Below, one piece after another: positions 45,361-56,559 of a DNA stretch of 64,000 nucleotides (within the stretch, counting starts at the first letter, position 1; every line of letters begins with the position of its first letter). The stretch spans positions 3,486,032 through 3,550,031 of the forward strand of contig ML679960.1 of NCBI GenBank assembly GCA_007922225.1. Reading direction: 5' to 3'. The notes below the pieces were generated by a model. It was not told the origin of the DNA, did not search any database, and saw only the letters and a list, made by a program, of their open reading frames with translations. The stretch comes from Emydura subglobosa (taxonomy: Eukaryota; Chordata; Testudines; Chelidae). Position numbers and translations under genes: made by a program.

Positions 45361-45565
45361 CCGTCAATGGGCAGAAAGAAGGAACTGAGGGCCCACGGGG
45401 TCGGCGGAGCTCTATGTACCACGGCATGAGCATGGTACTCCAGGGGGTGCCTGAGCTGACCCTATGGGGCTTGCTAAGAGCAAAAAAGTTCCGGGAACCA
45501 GTGCATGGTGCACGCACTCACCTATATTGGAATGAATATGAGCAATCACTCGAAGATAGAAACAG
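45345..45565. repeat. DIRS copy 3 right inverted terminal repeat
   Basis: It is the reverse complement of the left terminal repeat, including catgagcatggtactccagg, then gggcttgctaagagcaaaaa and ggaatgaatatgagcaatca. The last bases, cgaagatagaaacag, match the second half of the internal complementary region rather than the left end. Confidence 0.85.
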
Positions 45566-46305
45566 AATTTCATTAATTCCAGCTTGAAGATATTTCATCA
45601 GCAAGTTTCAGAAAACAGAAAGTAGTTTTACTAAAATTTCCAAACCGTATTACGATTCAAGTGTTTCATACTAATAACTAACACTAGTAAGGATTGGAAT
45701 GCAATGATCTATGGACACTCATTTGTTAACCCAGAAGGGGCTACCTCCTCTTGACCTCCTGCTACATACTTAACAGAACATCAGCATTGTAGAACAATTT
45801 TAAAAATTAGTGTACCATACAAAAAATGTTTTCAGAAACTAGTGTAATTTGGAGGGATGGAATCAGTTCATAATTCAACTAACTTATTAGGCTCTCATCA
45901 GCTGCACAAGTAATATTGATATTTACAAAACAATTATATTTAAATCCTGTTGCTCTGGTTATGCATGCAATTTCATTTCCCCTGTTAGCTAAGTTTCCTG
46001 CAGTTTGCTGTCAGCCATTCTCAACTACAAAACCTCTTGTGGTTTTGTCATCTGTTACACTTTACGTTTTAGTCAGCTGATAAAACCAACAAGACAACTG
46101 TGCATTTTTTTTTTTATTTCCCAGTTCACACAATTTCAGTTAAAAATGAAATCCAAACAATTATTTTAACTTTCCATTAAAAGTAAATAACATAGAAAGG
46201 TGTTTCTCCATCCTGACTTGTGCAAGTATATACACACTTAGATCATCCCTTGCTGCACCAGGCCTCAGAGTTCAGATAATTTAAAAGTTGATTCTTTTTC
46301 TTTCA
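45566..46305. other. APOO intron, nothing recognised
   Basis: AT-rich intronic sequence without recognisable repeat or exon. Confidence 0.5.
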
Positions 46306-46307
46306 TT

Positions 46308-46510
46308 GCAACATAGGAATTGCCAGACTAGAGCTAACTAGTACTCCAGCATCCTGTTTCTAACAGTGGCTGGTACCAGATGCTTCAGATGCAAGAAGCG
46401 TATAATTATGGAATAAACTGCCTTTAGAGGAAGAGTCTATCAGTTAGTGATTAATTTATGCTCTGAAGAACAAAAATGTTATATCCCTAACATTTATCAG
46501 CTTTTCTGAT
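46308..46510 (-). mobile_element. LINE 3'-end-like repeat (CR1/L3 group), copy 1
   Basis: The plus strand reads acataggaattgccagacta, then tagtactccagcatcctgtt and tctaacagtggctggtacca, a phrase common to reptile and bird interspersed repeats ending in '..ccagtatggcaattcctatgtt' on the other strand. A second, plus-strand copy of its last part lies at 61800-61862. Class assignment is tentative. Confidence 0.5.
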
Positions 46511-47322
46511 GTAAGGTGGATGTAATCACTATCTATATAAATATGTAATCCTTTTATGAATTCTTGGTCTCAGTATAATCTTGAAGGAATGAGCTCCCAA
46601 GGGTTATTTGGGATAGTGTATAAAAATATTGCTGTTCAATTTAACTGAACATCTCCTGGTTCATGTAGTACAAAAAATTTCTTGTAAGAGAAGGCTGACT
46701 TAGATACAAAAAAAAAAAAGAATGGTCTAAAAGCAATCACATCCTTACTTGGGCCCCAACACTGCATGAGTAGAACCCTATGCCCATGTGGTGCATCTCT
46801 GAACTCTATTTTGGTCACCCTATCTCAAAAAAGATATAGCAGAAATAGGAAGTAATCTAGAAAGAGGTGATGAGAAATTAGAAATATGAAAGTAATTCCA
46901 TATGTAGATGTTCCAAAGTTTGGGACAGTTTAGTTTAGAAAGATTCATTTGAGTTTAAAACAGTCAGCTCATATTTATTTGAGAACATTGTCAAATTGTG
47001 CTTAGCTCTGGCATGTGATTAAGTTGTGCAAGTGATTTCTTTCTTTTCTCATGTCCCACTAACCCAGACAACCACACAGAGAGATTGGAGAAATCAAATT
47101 CTGGCCAAATAATCCTGCATGACACAGGTAAGGCCAAATAAAGCTATTTATAGATACTCCTATTTTCACAAAGTGATTTGCACCGGCTCCAGCGTGGCTG
47201 CCTATGAACAGGTAACATCGTGTTCCCTGCATGGCTCAATTAGCCTAGACGTCCCCTAATTGATACCGTGGATGTTGTCCCTTTAACTGATACTGTGGAT
47301 GTCCTTTACATGGTCCCATTAC
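46511..47322. other. APOO intron, nothing recognised
   Basis: No exon or repeat end recognised. Confidence 0.5.
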
Positions 47323-47325
47323 TTA

Positions 47326-47565
47326 GGGCCTGTCCACGACACGGATGCTGCACCTGTGCCTGTAGTGTACCATAATGCAGATGATATTTACTAAAGAGAC
47401 AAAAAGGAGTTTTTCTGTTGCTGTAGTTAGTCCCTCTCTGTGAGAGAAAGGAGCTAGGATAACCCAGATGTATCTATGATGGGACTTTGGTCAACTTAAC
47501 TATGTCTTTTGGGGGTGTTTAATTTTTTACTCCCATAATTCAAGCGAGCTATGTCGTTTAAGCCC
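47326..47565. mobile_element. Harbinger-type MITE with TTA duplication, copy 2
   Basis: It begins GGGCCTGTCCACGAC and ends gtttaagccc, with TTA directly outside both ends (47323-47325, 47566-47568), the PIF/Harbinger target. Inside it shares aaaggagtttttctgt and the gagagaaaggagctagg region with the copy at 20031-20290. Only 270 bp from APOO exon 4. Confidence 0.7.
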
Positions 47566-47837
47566 TTACTCTTGCACTGTTTGTTTGAAAATAGACACAG
47601 GACTATGTTTTTAATTATCAAAAACATATCATGATGCTCCGCAAAAGAAATCCAAGCAAATCCACAGAACAAATAGCAGAAAGATTTAAAGTTTCTTTAA
47701 TTGCTCACACAATATGCTGAACAATGTTTATTGGAGCTTTGTGCTAAGAGAAGGCACATGTAACCATAGCCCTGAATCGTAACTTTTCCTATTAAGCATC
47801 TCACCTATTAGTAAAGAAAATTGTAAGGATGATTTAC

Positions 47838-47892
47838 CTCTACCACGTTCAACAGTCCTTTCAACTCTGGGCATAGCTTTTGAGTAAAGATC
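47838..47892 (-). CDS. APOO: APOO coding exon 4 (55 bp)
   Basis: A short exon: 18 codons plus one base, so it enters in phase 0 and leaves one base of a split glutamate codon. A strong pyrimidine tract ending in ttttccccag precedes it, and gtaaatc follows. It reads DLYSKAMPRVERTVERGR, matching the human ETYSQTKPKMQSLVQWGL stretch in length and spacing. The 55-bp length and the split codon both agree with the next exon, which begins with the remaining two bases AA. It is isolated by 4.2 kb and 8.5 kb introns, the latter carrying DIRS copy 3. Confidence 0.88.
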
Positions 47893-50800
47893 CTGGGGAA
47901 AAAAAACCAGAATAAATATACAGTAGCAAAGCAGATGGAACTGTTGATTATTAACCTGATGAAGAGCAACAAAATTAGTTTTATACATTCTACGTCAATT
48001 CATGCAGAATAGTCTTGTATGTTTGAGACTGTAAAATATGATTGCAGGACTTCTTATTCAGGACCAAATCAGCAGATAAAATTAAACATTGTTTTCTGCC
48101 AATACTGAATGGCTTCACAGCCAGCACAGAATATTTGGAAAACTAAAGGACTTCTTTGGTACATATGTGCGGTTCTGATTTTATCCATGCTACCAAGGCC
48201 TCTTCCCTTCTGTCCCCTTCTCCAGTTTCCTTTCCCACTGACAGTTCTATTTGCCTACTATCATACTGTACATTAAACACAGCAAGTGCTGTTTTCAACC
48301 ATAAATTCTGAATGAAGATTGTATACACTGCCACAAAAATGGAGAGAAAAAAGTGAGTCTGGTAGCATGTTAGCACTGCAGCAAGCTCCTGATCACAAAG
48401 CAGAAATTTAGGGATTATGAAGCTGTTCCGCTACCAAACCGTGCTCAGATATCTTGTCATATCTATGCATTACAAAATAAATGAGTCAATGCAGAAGAGG
48501 CAGGCCACATAGATATACAATAACCCATTCCTAGTGATCTATGTATAGGTATTACTGATTTGGAATGCAGTTATTTTCTCTTTTGCCAGACTATGATAAA
48601 CTGGCATAACAGTATTCTTGGAGATTATGAGGGTTAAAAACACAAAAATACACACACACACACACACACGCCACTTCATGAAGGGGGTAAACAAATCAAT
48701 AGGCCCAGAGTTAAGATGTGGAGAACAATCTTGCAATATCACTTAAATAATATTATAACCCCTAAATTTCAGGAACTGTGAAATGAAGGCACTAAATTAG
48801 TATACTGGGTAAGGGAACTCTCATTAGAACTCTAATTTCCTTAATTTGCAATAGTAACAAAAATCTCTACCATGGAGGGAGAGTTCACATGGGGTAGATT
48901 TAAGCATAAATAAATCAGTTTATGGGAGTTGGTTATGCTATCAGCTGGTACAAAAGAGCAAGGTCTAAAGATTTTATAGCATGCTAATAAAAGTCTGAAC
49001 TTCTGTCATGTAGTGTATGACGCTGTCTGTTTTACAGTTTTGAACAGTAAAACTAGCCTTTTAAATAATTTTTCTAACAATTATCAAAGACATAAAATAG
49101 TATATGAATCTACCCAAAACTGATTTTCATTTGATTTTCTAGAATAAAACAATTTTTAAATATCATTTGAAAGAGCTACTCCAAAACACTACTTTCTGTA
49201 ACACAACTGGATAAAAGCTCTCATTGAGAGCGAAGTCAGAAGAAAGATCCTAAAACCTTGCACTTTTTTTTTGCCCACCCAGTCAACTGTGACTGTTAAA
49301 AACACCACAGTCTGGTGATACAGGAAAGTAATCAGTTTTGAAGAAGTGTGCAATACATACAGCAACAGTGAGTCATACTACACAAATGATCATTATGTAA
49401 ACAAAAATAAGGCAGGGTAAGAGATTAACAGGCCACAGAGCCTTGGAGGACAGAACACCAAGTACCCACAGTCAGTCCAACTGAACTTCCAGACAGGTCA
49501 ATCCCCTCAAGTTCCATTCCCACTATGATGTTTACATTGGTTGCTCCAGTCAACCAGACAGAACAAAGGAATTTAAAGAGATCAGACCCTGCATCTATAT
49601 AGCCATAAATGGAAAGTTTTTCAGGTCCCATTTAAAATTGAAGCCTGGATACCACAGTAAAGGGTGCGAGTATGTCAGTGTCAAATTGGAAAATCAATTT
49701 TATTCTGTAAAGGCCATGTATTTCAACCTCCAAACAGCAAAAGAAAGATGAAAAAATTTCTTGGCAGTTTTTATTTCCTTCTTCCAAAATTCAAGCTGAT
49801 GGGACAAGCCATTCTGCACACAGCCTCTTCATGGGTGTAAAAGGGCAATTAAAAGTCTTTGCGTTGTGATGTCCTACAATGGCCCATTTAGTTTTGAAAG
49901 GCCTTCTTGATGGTTGGGAGACGATCCCTCCTGACTGGGGGGGACAGTTTCAGAGCAAACATTTTTTACAGTTACAAAGCAAAAAATTATTACCTTATAG
50001 CATGTGATAAAGAAATTATACAGGAGATTAACACATACAGCAATTCACAAGCATTTCATAATGTCTAAGCACGTTGTTATATGTCCAATACCCATCTAAC
50101 CATACTAAAACACAGATGAAACAGACTGGTTTCCAGCAATTAATTTGTCAGTGCTTGGCTGAGGTCTAAAGTCTTGACAACAGTTTGCACCTGGTCTGCC
50201 AGCATCACAATGACAACTTAAAATAATTTTATATAAAGATGGAAAGTAGACTCTTGTGTTTCATAGTTTAACACGTAATTTTTCAAACTCTATCAATTTT
50301 TTTTGCTTAGGATTGTTTTTGGAAAAAAGTGTGGGTTGAAAAATTTCTCAATTGCAGATATTCATACTGCACAACTTCAATATCTTCTGCAAGCTGTTGA
50401 ATCTCTTCAAACCATCTGAATGTAGCTTCTCTGAATACTTGACCAAATCTCCTATTACCAATAAGCTCCCAAGACATATAGCTTCCCAGAATTTTATTAG
50501 GTGTTTTCATCTATTGGCAATGGGTAAGTGCTTAGTTTTTTATTATCCCATAGTCTATTGTCGCTCTAAAAAAAAAAAAAAAGGGTGGTTATAAAAAAAG
50601 GGTGGTTGGTTTTAGCCTAGAGATTTCCTTTATCCCAGGGAGCATGAGAGTCTGACTATAGAACAGTGTCCTACTCTATCTCATATTTATTAAGGTTTGA
50701 AGTTATCCAAATTTCTGATCTGGCTTGCATAATAATAGTTTAATGTTTGATAGCACCGCTCCCTCTTTTGTCAAGGTCTTGGTAGCCTGTTTGACTTGTC

Positions 50801-52092
50801 TTCTTGTGTCCCCAAATACGTTTGTTTATCATGGACTGCTAATCTTGAAGAGGTTTCCCAAAGATGATGATCATGCACTTTGAAGAAGAGGATTAGAATT
50901 CAGACGGACCTTGACAAATTGGGGAACTGGTCTGAATTCCACAGATGAAATGCAATGAAGACAAGTTTAAATACTATATTTACCTTTAGGACCTAAATAC
51001 AGTAATCAAATCACCAAAATCCTCCTTTGTAAACAGAGGCTCTTCTCTCTCACCCACAGAGGGCTCCCAGTGCAGTGATGACTTGTGCTGATCTGGCTAC
51101 CTAGACCTCTCATGTCCTAATGAATTTGTCTCGATAAAATAACTTTGTTTTAATTACCTCTGCATTCAGTAGCCATTTATTAAACAGAAGTAATTTGGGG
51201 GCCACCTAGGGGCTGTGCATGGACATGGATTATGCTGGCTTCACTCCAGATCAAAGGGCTCTGGCTACTATTATACTCCAATTGGCCCTGCTGGCCTGAA
51301 ACAATTTATATTTTACAGAAATACAGGTTTGCTCTAGAAGCAAAAGTATCTAAAACAAACCTACATTTTAACTATATTAAAAAATAAATGTCACTAATTA
51401 ACTCACTTGAAACCAGGTCCAGCAATAAACTAACAAGCTTTCCCTGTTACTTGAGAGAATAAAAGAGAAAATCTAGGTGAAAATGATGGGTACAGACAAC
51501 AACATTTTGCATAGTTGCAGACTATTACTGTGTTATACTATTTATTATGTACATTGCAGTAATCTAACTTCCTCCTCCTCCTTCCCTTTTTTTTTTTTTT
51601 TACACTAACTACTACAAAAGGCAAGGGGGAACTTCAAAGAAAGGGGAATTGGCGGCTGATAGCATCTCTGTCTTTCAGTTAAGGGGAAAGAGTTAATTTT
51701 TTAAGAGCTAAAAGATTTGGGGGAAAAGGCTTTTGCAGCTCAAACAATGGGGATGAATGTTGAGTGTTGAAGGAGGGGCGGATGCTAAAGCCTTCTCCCC
51801 CCCCCCCCTTTTTTTGGCCAAAAAGGGGTGCATGGTATATTTTACCAAATCTTGTACAGTGGCAGGGGGAAAAAGATTTATTTTTCCAGAAATACTTCCT
51901 AATGAGCAAAATATCCTTAGCTATTCAGACCCCTCAGATATGTCTTCCTAGCCCCCCTCCCCTTCTCCCCGCCCCGCCCCCCCCTTTTTTTAAGTAATTC
52001 ACTAATTCAGACCCAGACAGGTAAACAAAATCATCAATCAACCTTAACTTTGGAGACACTATCAGTACTCCTATAAGATAAAACTACTATAC
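47893..52092. other. APOO intron between exons 3 and 4
   Basis: About 4.2 kb. I recognise a (CA) microsatellite at 48650-48669, a 16-bp tandem duplication (aaaaaaagggtggtt) at 50574-50608, a pyrimidine tract at 51584-51600 and a C9-T7 run near 51788-51805. No other exon or clear transposon end. The region near 49840-49960 looks like an interspersed repeat I cannot name. Confidence 0.5.
48650..48669 (+). repeat. (CA)n microsatellite
   Basis: Ten uninterrupted AC units in the APOO intron. Confidence 0.95.
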
Positions 52093-52212
52093 CTGACACC
52101 ATGCTGTATATGGTTCCACAGAATGCCGCACATATGAAATCCCCTCCTCCAGCTGGGTTTGTGGTTTCTCCACATATTTAGACCCAGGAGTTGGACAGGA
52201 GTAGAGTGAAAG
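52093..52212 (-). CDS. APOO: APOO coding exon 3
   Basis: The exon is 120 bp (40 codons, phase 0 both sides), with acceptor attcacag and donor gtatag. The translation begins [15 protein letters not shown] and ends in VEPYTAWCQ. It aligns residue for residue with the human APOO block that begins LSLYS, includes SKYVE and ends in CEPYTTWCQ. The conservation is much higher than in flanking sequence and gaps are absent, which supports a functional exon. The peptide is predicted to sit ahead of the membrane segments. No competing frame in this stretch resembles a known protein. Confidence 0.93.
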
Positions 52213-53094
52213 CTGTGAATATTAGTATACAAGAGGTTAAATAGGTAGACTTGTACAAGAAGGTCCTCAGGGCAGGAATTTATAATTCAACAGTGCCCAG
52301 AACAAAGTAGATAATACTACAATACAAGACATAAAAATACAGTACAGCTGTGAGAACTCTATGTGAATTAATTGATAGTTATAAATCATGAGACCATACT
52401 AATTGCTCCGTTCATCCAAACAAGTTACTGGCTAATCTAAGTCACAGATTTAGAAATAAAAACATTAGAATAATTTGGTCCCAAAAAATACAGCATACAT
52501 AATTGTGGGACGTTTTCTCTATGCTTAACCAGCAATACTGGTTCTCAGCGTTTGCACTAAGTGTACTAGATCTTAGAGCAGTCATTTTCTATATTTATCC
52601 AAGCCATTATTAAAGACTTAAGTAGTTTTTAACTAATAGTTTGGTGGACTCTTTACTTAGCAGAGAACTTGAGTTTTACAGAAAATTGTACTACAGACTG
52701 GATGTTGTAACTTTTACCTACATTAGTAATGGACAGAATTAGCAACACTGTTGTCAACGTAATAGGTGGAACATCCAACATTTATATTACGAAGACACTC
52801 CTACATATCTACAAATCTTTTAAAAAAAAATCTAAACTTGTCACACTACCCTAAGACTGATATATAAGGCCCTACTTGAATTGCAGGATGACTGTCAAAA
52901 ATTGCAGCTGAGTTGGACACAAGCCATGGAAAATTGAAGAAAAGTAATAATGGACTTTATTATTTGTGGTAATAATGTCCATTATTACTTTTCCGTGATT
53001 TTCCACTAAAATAAATGTCCCATGTGTCTTTTGGTTACATCTTAAAGTAAGTATTAGAGCTCCTGATGGTTTCTGAGGAACACTGAGCCTTGCT
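52213..53094. other. APOO intron, nothing recognised
   Basis: Intronic sequence between exon 3 and the nested transposon cluster. It contains a local inverted repeat around tggactttattatttgtggt / aataatgtccattattactt (52951-52995). Confidence 0.5.
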
Positions 53095-54159
53095 ACATAG
53101 TGTTATGAGCTGGGTTAAACCTTGTTATGGATTGAGTTAAAATCTTATTAAAACTGTGTGAACGCACCCTTCACTTAAGATAGTTGTTAGAGACAACTAA
53201 GGGGTCAAATCGTAATAAGGAATAATGGAGTCAGCCCAGAAACAAGCACCATGTGTGGGATATTTACTCCTGGGGGAATTCTGTGCCACTGCACATGCAC
53301 AGAGTTCATGTCCCCTGTCCAGAAAAATGGTTAAGAAAAGCAATCTGCATGGACACTTGCCTTTTCCCCAGCAGCCATGGCACGTCTGTTTGAGAATCCG
53401 GAGCAGCCAGCAGAGATGTAAATCAGCATGGAGGGGGAGGAGAAGCGGGCAGAAGGGGGAGCAGGTGGGTAGGCATGCGAGCAAGTGAGAGAGACTCTAT
53501 CCCTCTTGCTCGCTATTGTGGTGTGAAGAGGCAATGCAACATGCTGTTTGGAGGTAGCTGTGAGGCAGGCTCTATACCCCCAGGCAGAGCAGAAAATGTA
53601 GCAGTCTGCCTGCTTAGTTGTTCCTATTATTAGTTAATTGTTCCCATTCTTAGGCCTGCTTTACACTATAGACTCATTGACCAAGGTCAGCTTTTTGCAC
53701 CAAAGCAGTGGTGGTGTACGCACGGACATTCTCCCCTCCCTCCCATCAACTCCCCTGATTTTGCAACAAAATAAAACCACCTGGAAGACAAAAGAATTTT
53801 TTGCTCCAAACTTTTAGCAACAAAGTGTCAGTATAGACACCACACTTGGTTCTGTCATGGTAAAAGGACTCCAGGAAGTGTCCCACAATACCCATCCTGA
53901 CCGCTCTGGAATTTGAACTCCGCTGCCCCGCAGCCATCCGCCCCTCCCCCTGTAAAATCTCAGGAATTTTTGAAATTCCACATCCTGCTTGGTCAGAACT
54001 CACATCTCATCTTCCCAGCTGACCATGGTGGCTCCATGCATAAAACACTTTCCTGCTTGAAGCACACCAGAGCTGCTGTACCTGATCAGCATTTGGGGAG
54101 AAGAGGCTGTGCAGTCTCAGCCCTGCTCCAGCCAAAGGAATTTTGATACATAAGGTCAA

Positions 54160-54450
54160 ATGTCTTGTTTAATGGCGGAGAAGGGCTATGAACCGGACAT
54201 ACTCCAGTGCCATGCAAAAAAAATCAAGGCGCCGCAGCAGAGGTACCAAAAGGCTAGGGAGTCAAACTATCACTCTAGTGTAGAGCCAAAGACCTGCCAC
54301 TTCTATAAGGAGCTGGAAGCCATCCTCGGCAGCAACCCAACCTCCACCACCAAGAGACCCATGCATATTGGACTCAACCCTGACAAAGAAGTCATGGATG
54401 AGGAGGTTGAGTTGCTGGATGATGCAGAGCAGGGAACCATGCGTGCGTCA
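54160..54450 (+). pseudogene. Harbinger Myb/SANT-like DNA-binding protein, truncated
   Basis: It reads MSCLMAEKGYEPDILQCHAK, with KIKAPQQRYQKARESN and EPKTCHFYKELEAILGSN, typical of the MSANTD-like accessory protein that helps Harbinger transposases bind DNA and enter the nucleus. A poly-A run near 54219 may mark a small frame change. After VELLDDAEQGTMR the frame crosses the deletion junction and becomes antisense transposase. It is nonfunctional. Confidence 0.78.
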
Positions 54451-54986
54451 TGCGCTTTCCCTGACCAACCCACATTGTTGTCAGTGAAATGTCGACAGTG
54501 ATCCACAAGCACCTGCAGTACCATAGAGAAGTACCCCTTTCTATTGATGTACTCCGTCACAAGACTGTCTGAGACCAAAATTGGATTATATGGGTGCCAT
54601 CACCCCTAACTGCAGGAATCCCATCACTGTGAAGCCATCCACTATTTCACGCACATTGCTCAGAGTCACAGTCCTTTGCAGCAGAATGTGATTAATGCCC
54701 TGCACACTTGCGATAACACGGATCCAACAGTGGACTTCCTGACTCCAAACTGATTACTGACCAACCGGTAGCAGTCTGGAGTTGCCAGCTTCCACATGGC
54801 GATTGCCACACACTTCTCCACTGAGAGGGCAACTCTCATTCGCGTGTCCTTGCACCGCAGGGCAGGGGCGAGCTCCGCACAGAGCTCCATGAAGATTGCT
54901 TTGTGCATTCGAAAGTTCTGTAGCCACTGCTCATCATTCCAGACCTCCATAATAATGCAATCCCACCCATTCAGTGCTTGTTTCAT
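54446..54986 (-). pseudogene. Harbinger (HARBI1-like) transposase, truncated
   Basis: 54666-54986 reads WNDEQWLQNFRMHKAIFMEL, with LSVEKCVAIAMWKLATPDCY and FGVRKSTVGSVLSQVCRAL: the helix-turn-helix N-terminal region of HARBI1-type transposases. In another frame, 54446-54578 has VLVDHCRHFTDNNVGWSGKA then HDA, matching the DDE region around the second catalytic aspartate. Everything C-terminal of it is deleted. Frames differ between the two parts. Confidence 0.82.
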
Positions 54987-56559
54987 GCACCCAAAAGCGG
55001 CGGTTCACCATGTGCAGATGTTCCGTGAATACAAACAGTAATCCGGCATTGTTTGTTTGCACGGCACACAGCAGGTCAGGTGCCTCGGATTCCAGTTCCG
55101 ATTGGGTGGTCATGATATAGTGCGCAACCAGCCACTATGTGTTCAGAACACTGACAACAACAGTGGAGAGCAGTGCAGTTCTAGTGTAGACAAGGCTTCA
55201 GTGCATTTCCCCAGCAACATAAAACAGATGTAAAAGTTTTTTAAGCTCATTTATATTTAAGGCTCATTTATGTTTCCAGAGCAATGTAAAGGAGCTTCAT
55301 TGTAAATGATAGTAAGGAAATCCTCAACTAGGAAGGTTTGTGTGCTCTCGCTTTTTTCCTGTGCCAGAATGGCACAATGGGGTTAGATTACAGCTCAGGA
55401 TCTATTTTATTTACCCATTAAAAAAGATTGAGGGCAAATAAAATGTTTAGCAAGCAGTCAATAAAATGTCAGGAGAGTCAGAACCAAGCACTTACCAAAG
55501 TAGCCAGATAGGACTATAACTGGAATGCAGGGTACTGGTTACAAAAGTATTTGTAACTTAACTTCTATGGGTTTAGGAAACGCCGAATAGTTACTGTGAC
55601 TTTTTTTCTGTATTTTAGTTTAAATAAATTACCAAAATTATTGAAACTGGAATGAGTATATTGTCTTTTGACAAATAAATTGTGCCAAATTTTTAATTTT
55701 TTGGTGCAAAATTTAAAAAAAAATTTGGCACAAAATTCCCCCAGTAGATATTGTTCTGACCAGTTGTGTCTGTGGGAAAGAGTGCTAGCTGGATGACTGG
55801 GAGGCAGAATGGGAGACAAGAAACAAGAGAATCAGAAGAAGGCAAGAAAGACAAACACCAGTTTAAGGGCAGTGTGACTCTTGGAGAAGCCTAATGCGAT
55901 CTTTTGGGTCTGCTGCTGGCTAAACAGACTTGTGGCTGTAAGCCAAAGTGCTATTCCCCGGTTTGTTTTTGTTCCCCATGAGTTTGGAGAATCAGCACTT
56001 TTGTACATTCCCTGTGAATAAACAAGACTGCATCAAAGAAAATATCAGATTCTGTCATCAATTTCTACTCTGAACTGGAACAACTTACCAGGCCCAAATT
56101 TTGACTAGCCACTCAGGACAAAGAAGAGGTAATGGCCAATCAGTATGCAGCGCTAGTTTATAAACAGATATGTTTTTAATAAAAACTATCCAGATGAATG
56201 CATAACTAAAGTGTCCACAGGCTGTTACTTCTGTAAACTTGCTCATGACCTTGATTTTTTTCATTGTTGCTTATTGTGTTTTGTCCATATTAAGGACCTG
56301 ATTCTTCAGTACAACAAAGTCTGGGAATCCCTGCACCCATGCAGAAATGCAAGCAAATAGATTGCATTGCAGAATTGTAAACCTTATAGAACAGGGACCA
56401 TGTGTCATCTCTACAGTGAATGATAAATACAGTTGTATTTTAAAATAGACAGGCTTTTGGCATTGTTGCTTTATTTAAGCATGACAATGAAAGCTAACAG
56501 AACTCCTCATATAAATAGCACGCAGTGTCTACTGGAGAAAAAGCAGGGGATAAGACATT

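Larger units (their letters stand above)
40121..45565 (-). mobile_element. DIRS-type retrotransposon, copy 3 (best preserved termini, about 5.4 kb)
   Basis: Left inverted terminal repeat from aacaggattacttaccagta (40121), internal complementary region (about 40370-40468), right terminal repeat ending in cactcgaagatagaaacag (45565). The minus strand carries, right to left, gag, a pol remnant with the RT core deleted, and a long open tyrosine recombinase. No target duplication is seen: both ends share only aacag with the flank, as expected for recombinase-mediated insertion. It is more GC-rich than its surroundings. It lies within the APOO intron between exons 4 and 5, in the gene's sense. Confidence 0.9.
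53653..55196. mobile_element. PIF/Harbinger transposon, internally deleted
   Basis: The ends ggcctgctttacactataga and ttctagtgtagacaaggc are imperfect inverted repeats. TTA stands outside the left end and TTC outside the right. Inside are a Myb/SANT-like gene on plus and a HARBI1-like transposase on minus, converging and both cut short at about 54446. Two convergent genes of this kind are the hallmark of Harbinger elements. Confidence 0.82.
53265..55746. mobile_element. TIR DNA transposon (GATATT duplication), interrupted by Harbinger
   Basis: The left end, TACTCCTGGGGGAATTCTG, pairs with the right end, whose complement is TACTGGGGGAATTTTGTGCC. The 6-bp GATATT lies immediately outside both ends (53259-53264 and 55747-55752). 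Without the Harbinger inside, it would be about 0.94 kb. No transposase recognised in its own sequence, so a nonautonomous element whose superfamily I cannot name. Confidence 0.7.
53101..56090 (+). mobile_element. Possible LTR-type sequence split by nested transposons
   Basis: The flanks of the nested elements, 53101-53264 and 55747-56090, joined together would give about 500 bp beginning TGTTATGAGC and ending acttacca. The right part has a gtgaataaacaagactgc stretch, with an AATAAA signal, in the position expected for an LTR R region, and a stop-rich noncoding character. There is no pol or gag sequence and I could not find a target duplication. It may be a solo LTR or only plain intron. Confidence 0.3.

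Noticed and set aside
49425..49631. Minus-strand frame with LSIYGYIDAG, first considered as an APOO exon
   Set aside because: It only loosely resembles LSLYS, has no suitable splice sites, and a clear exon with the full LSLYS..KYVE block exists at 52093-52212.
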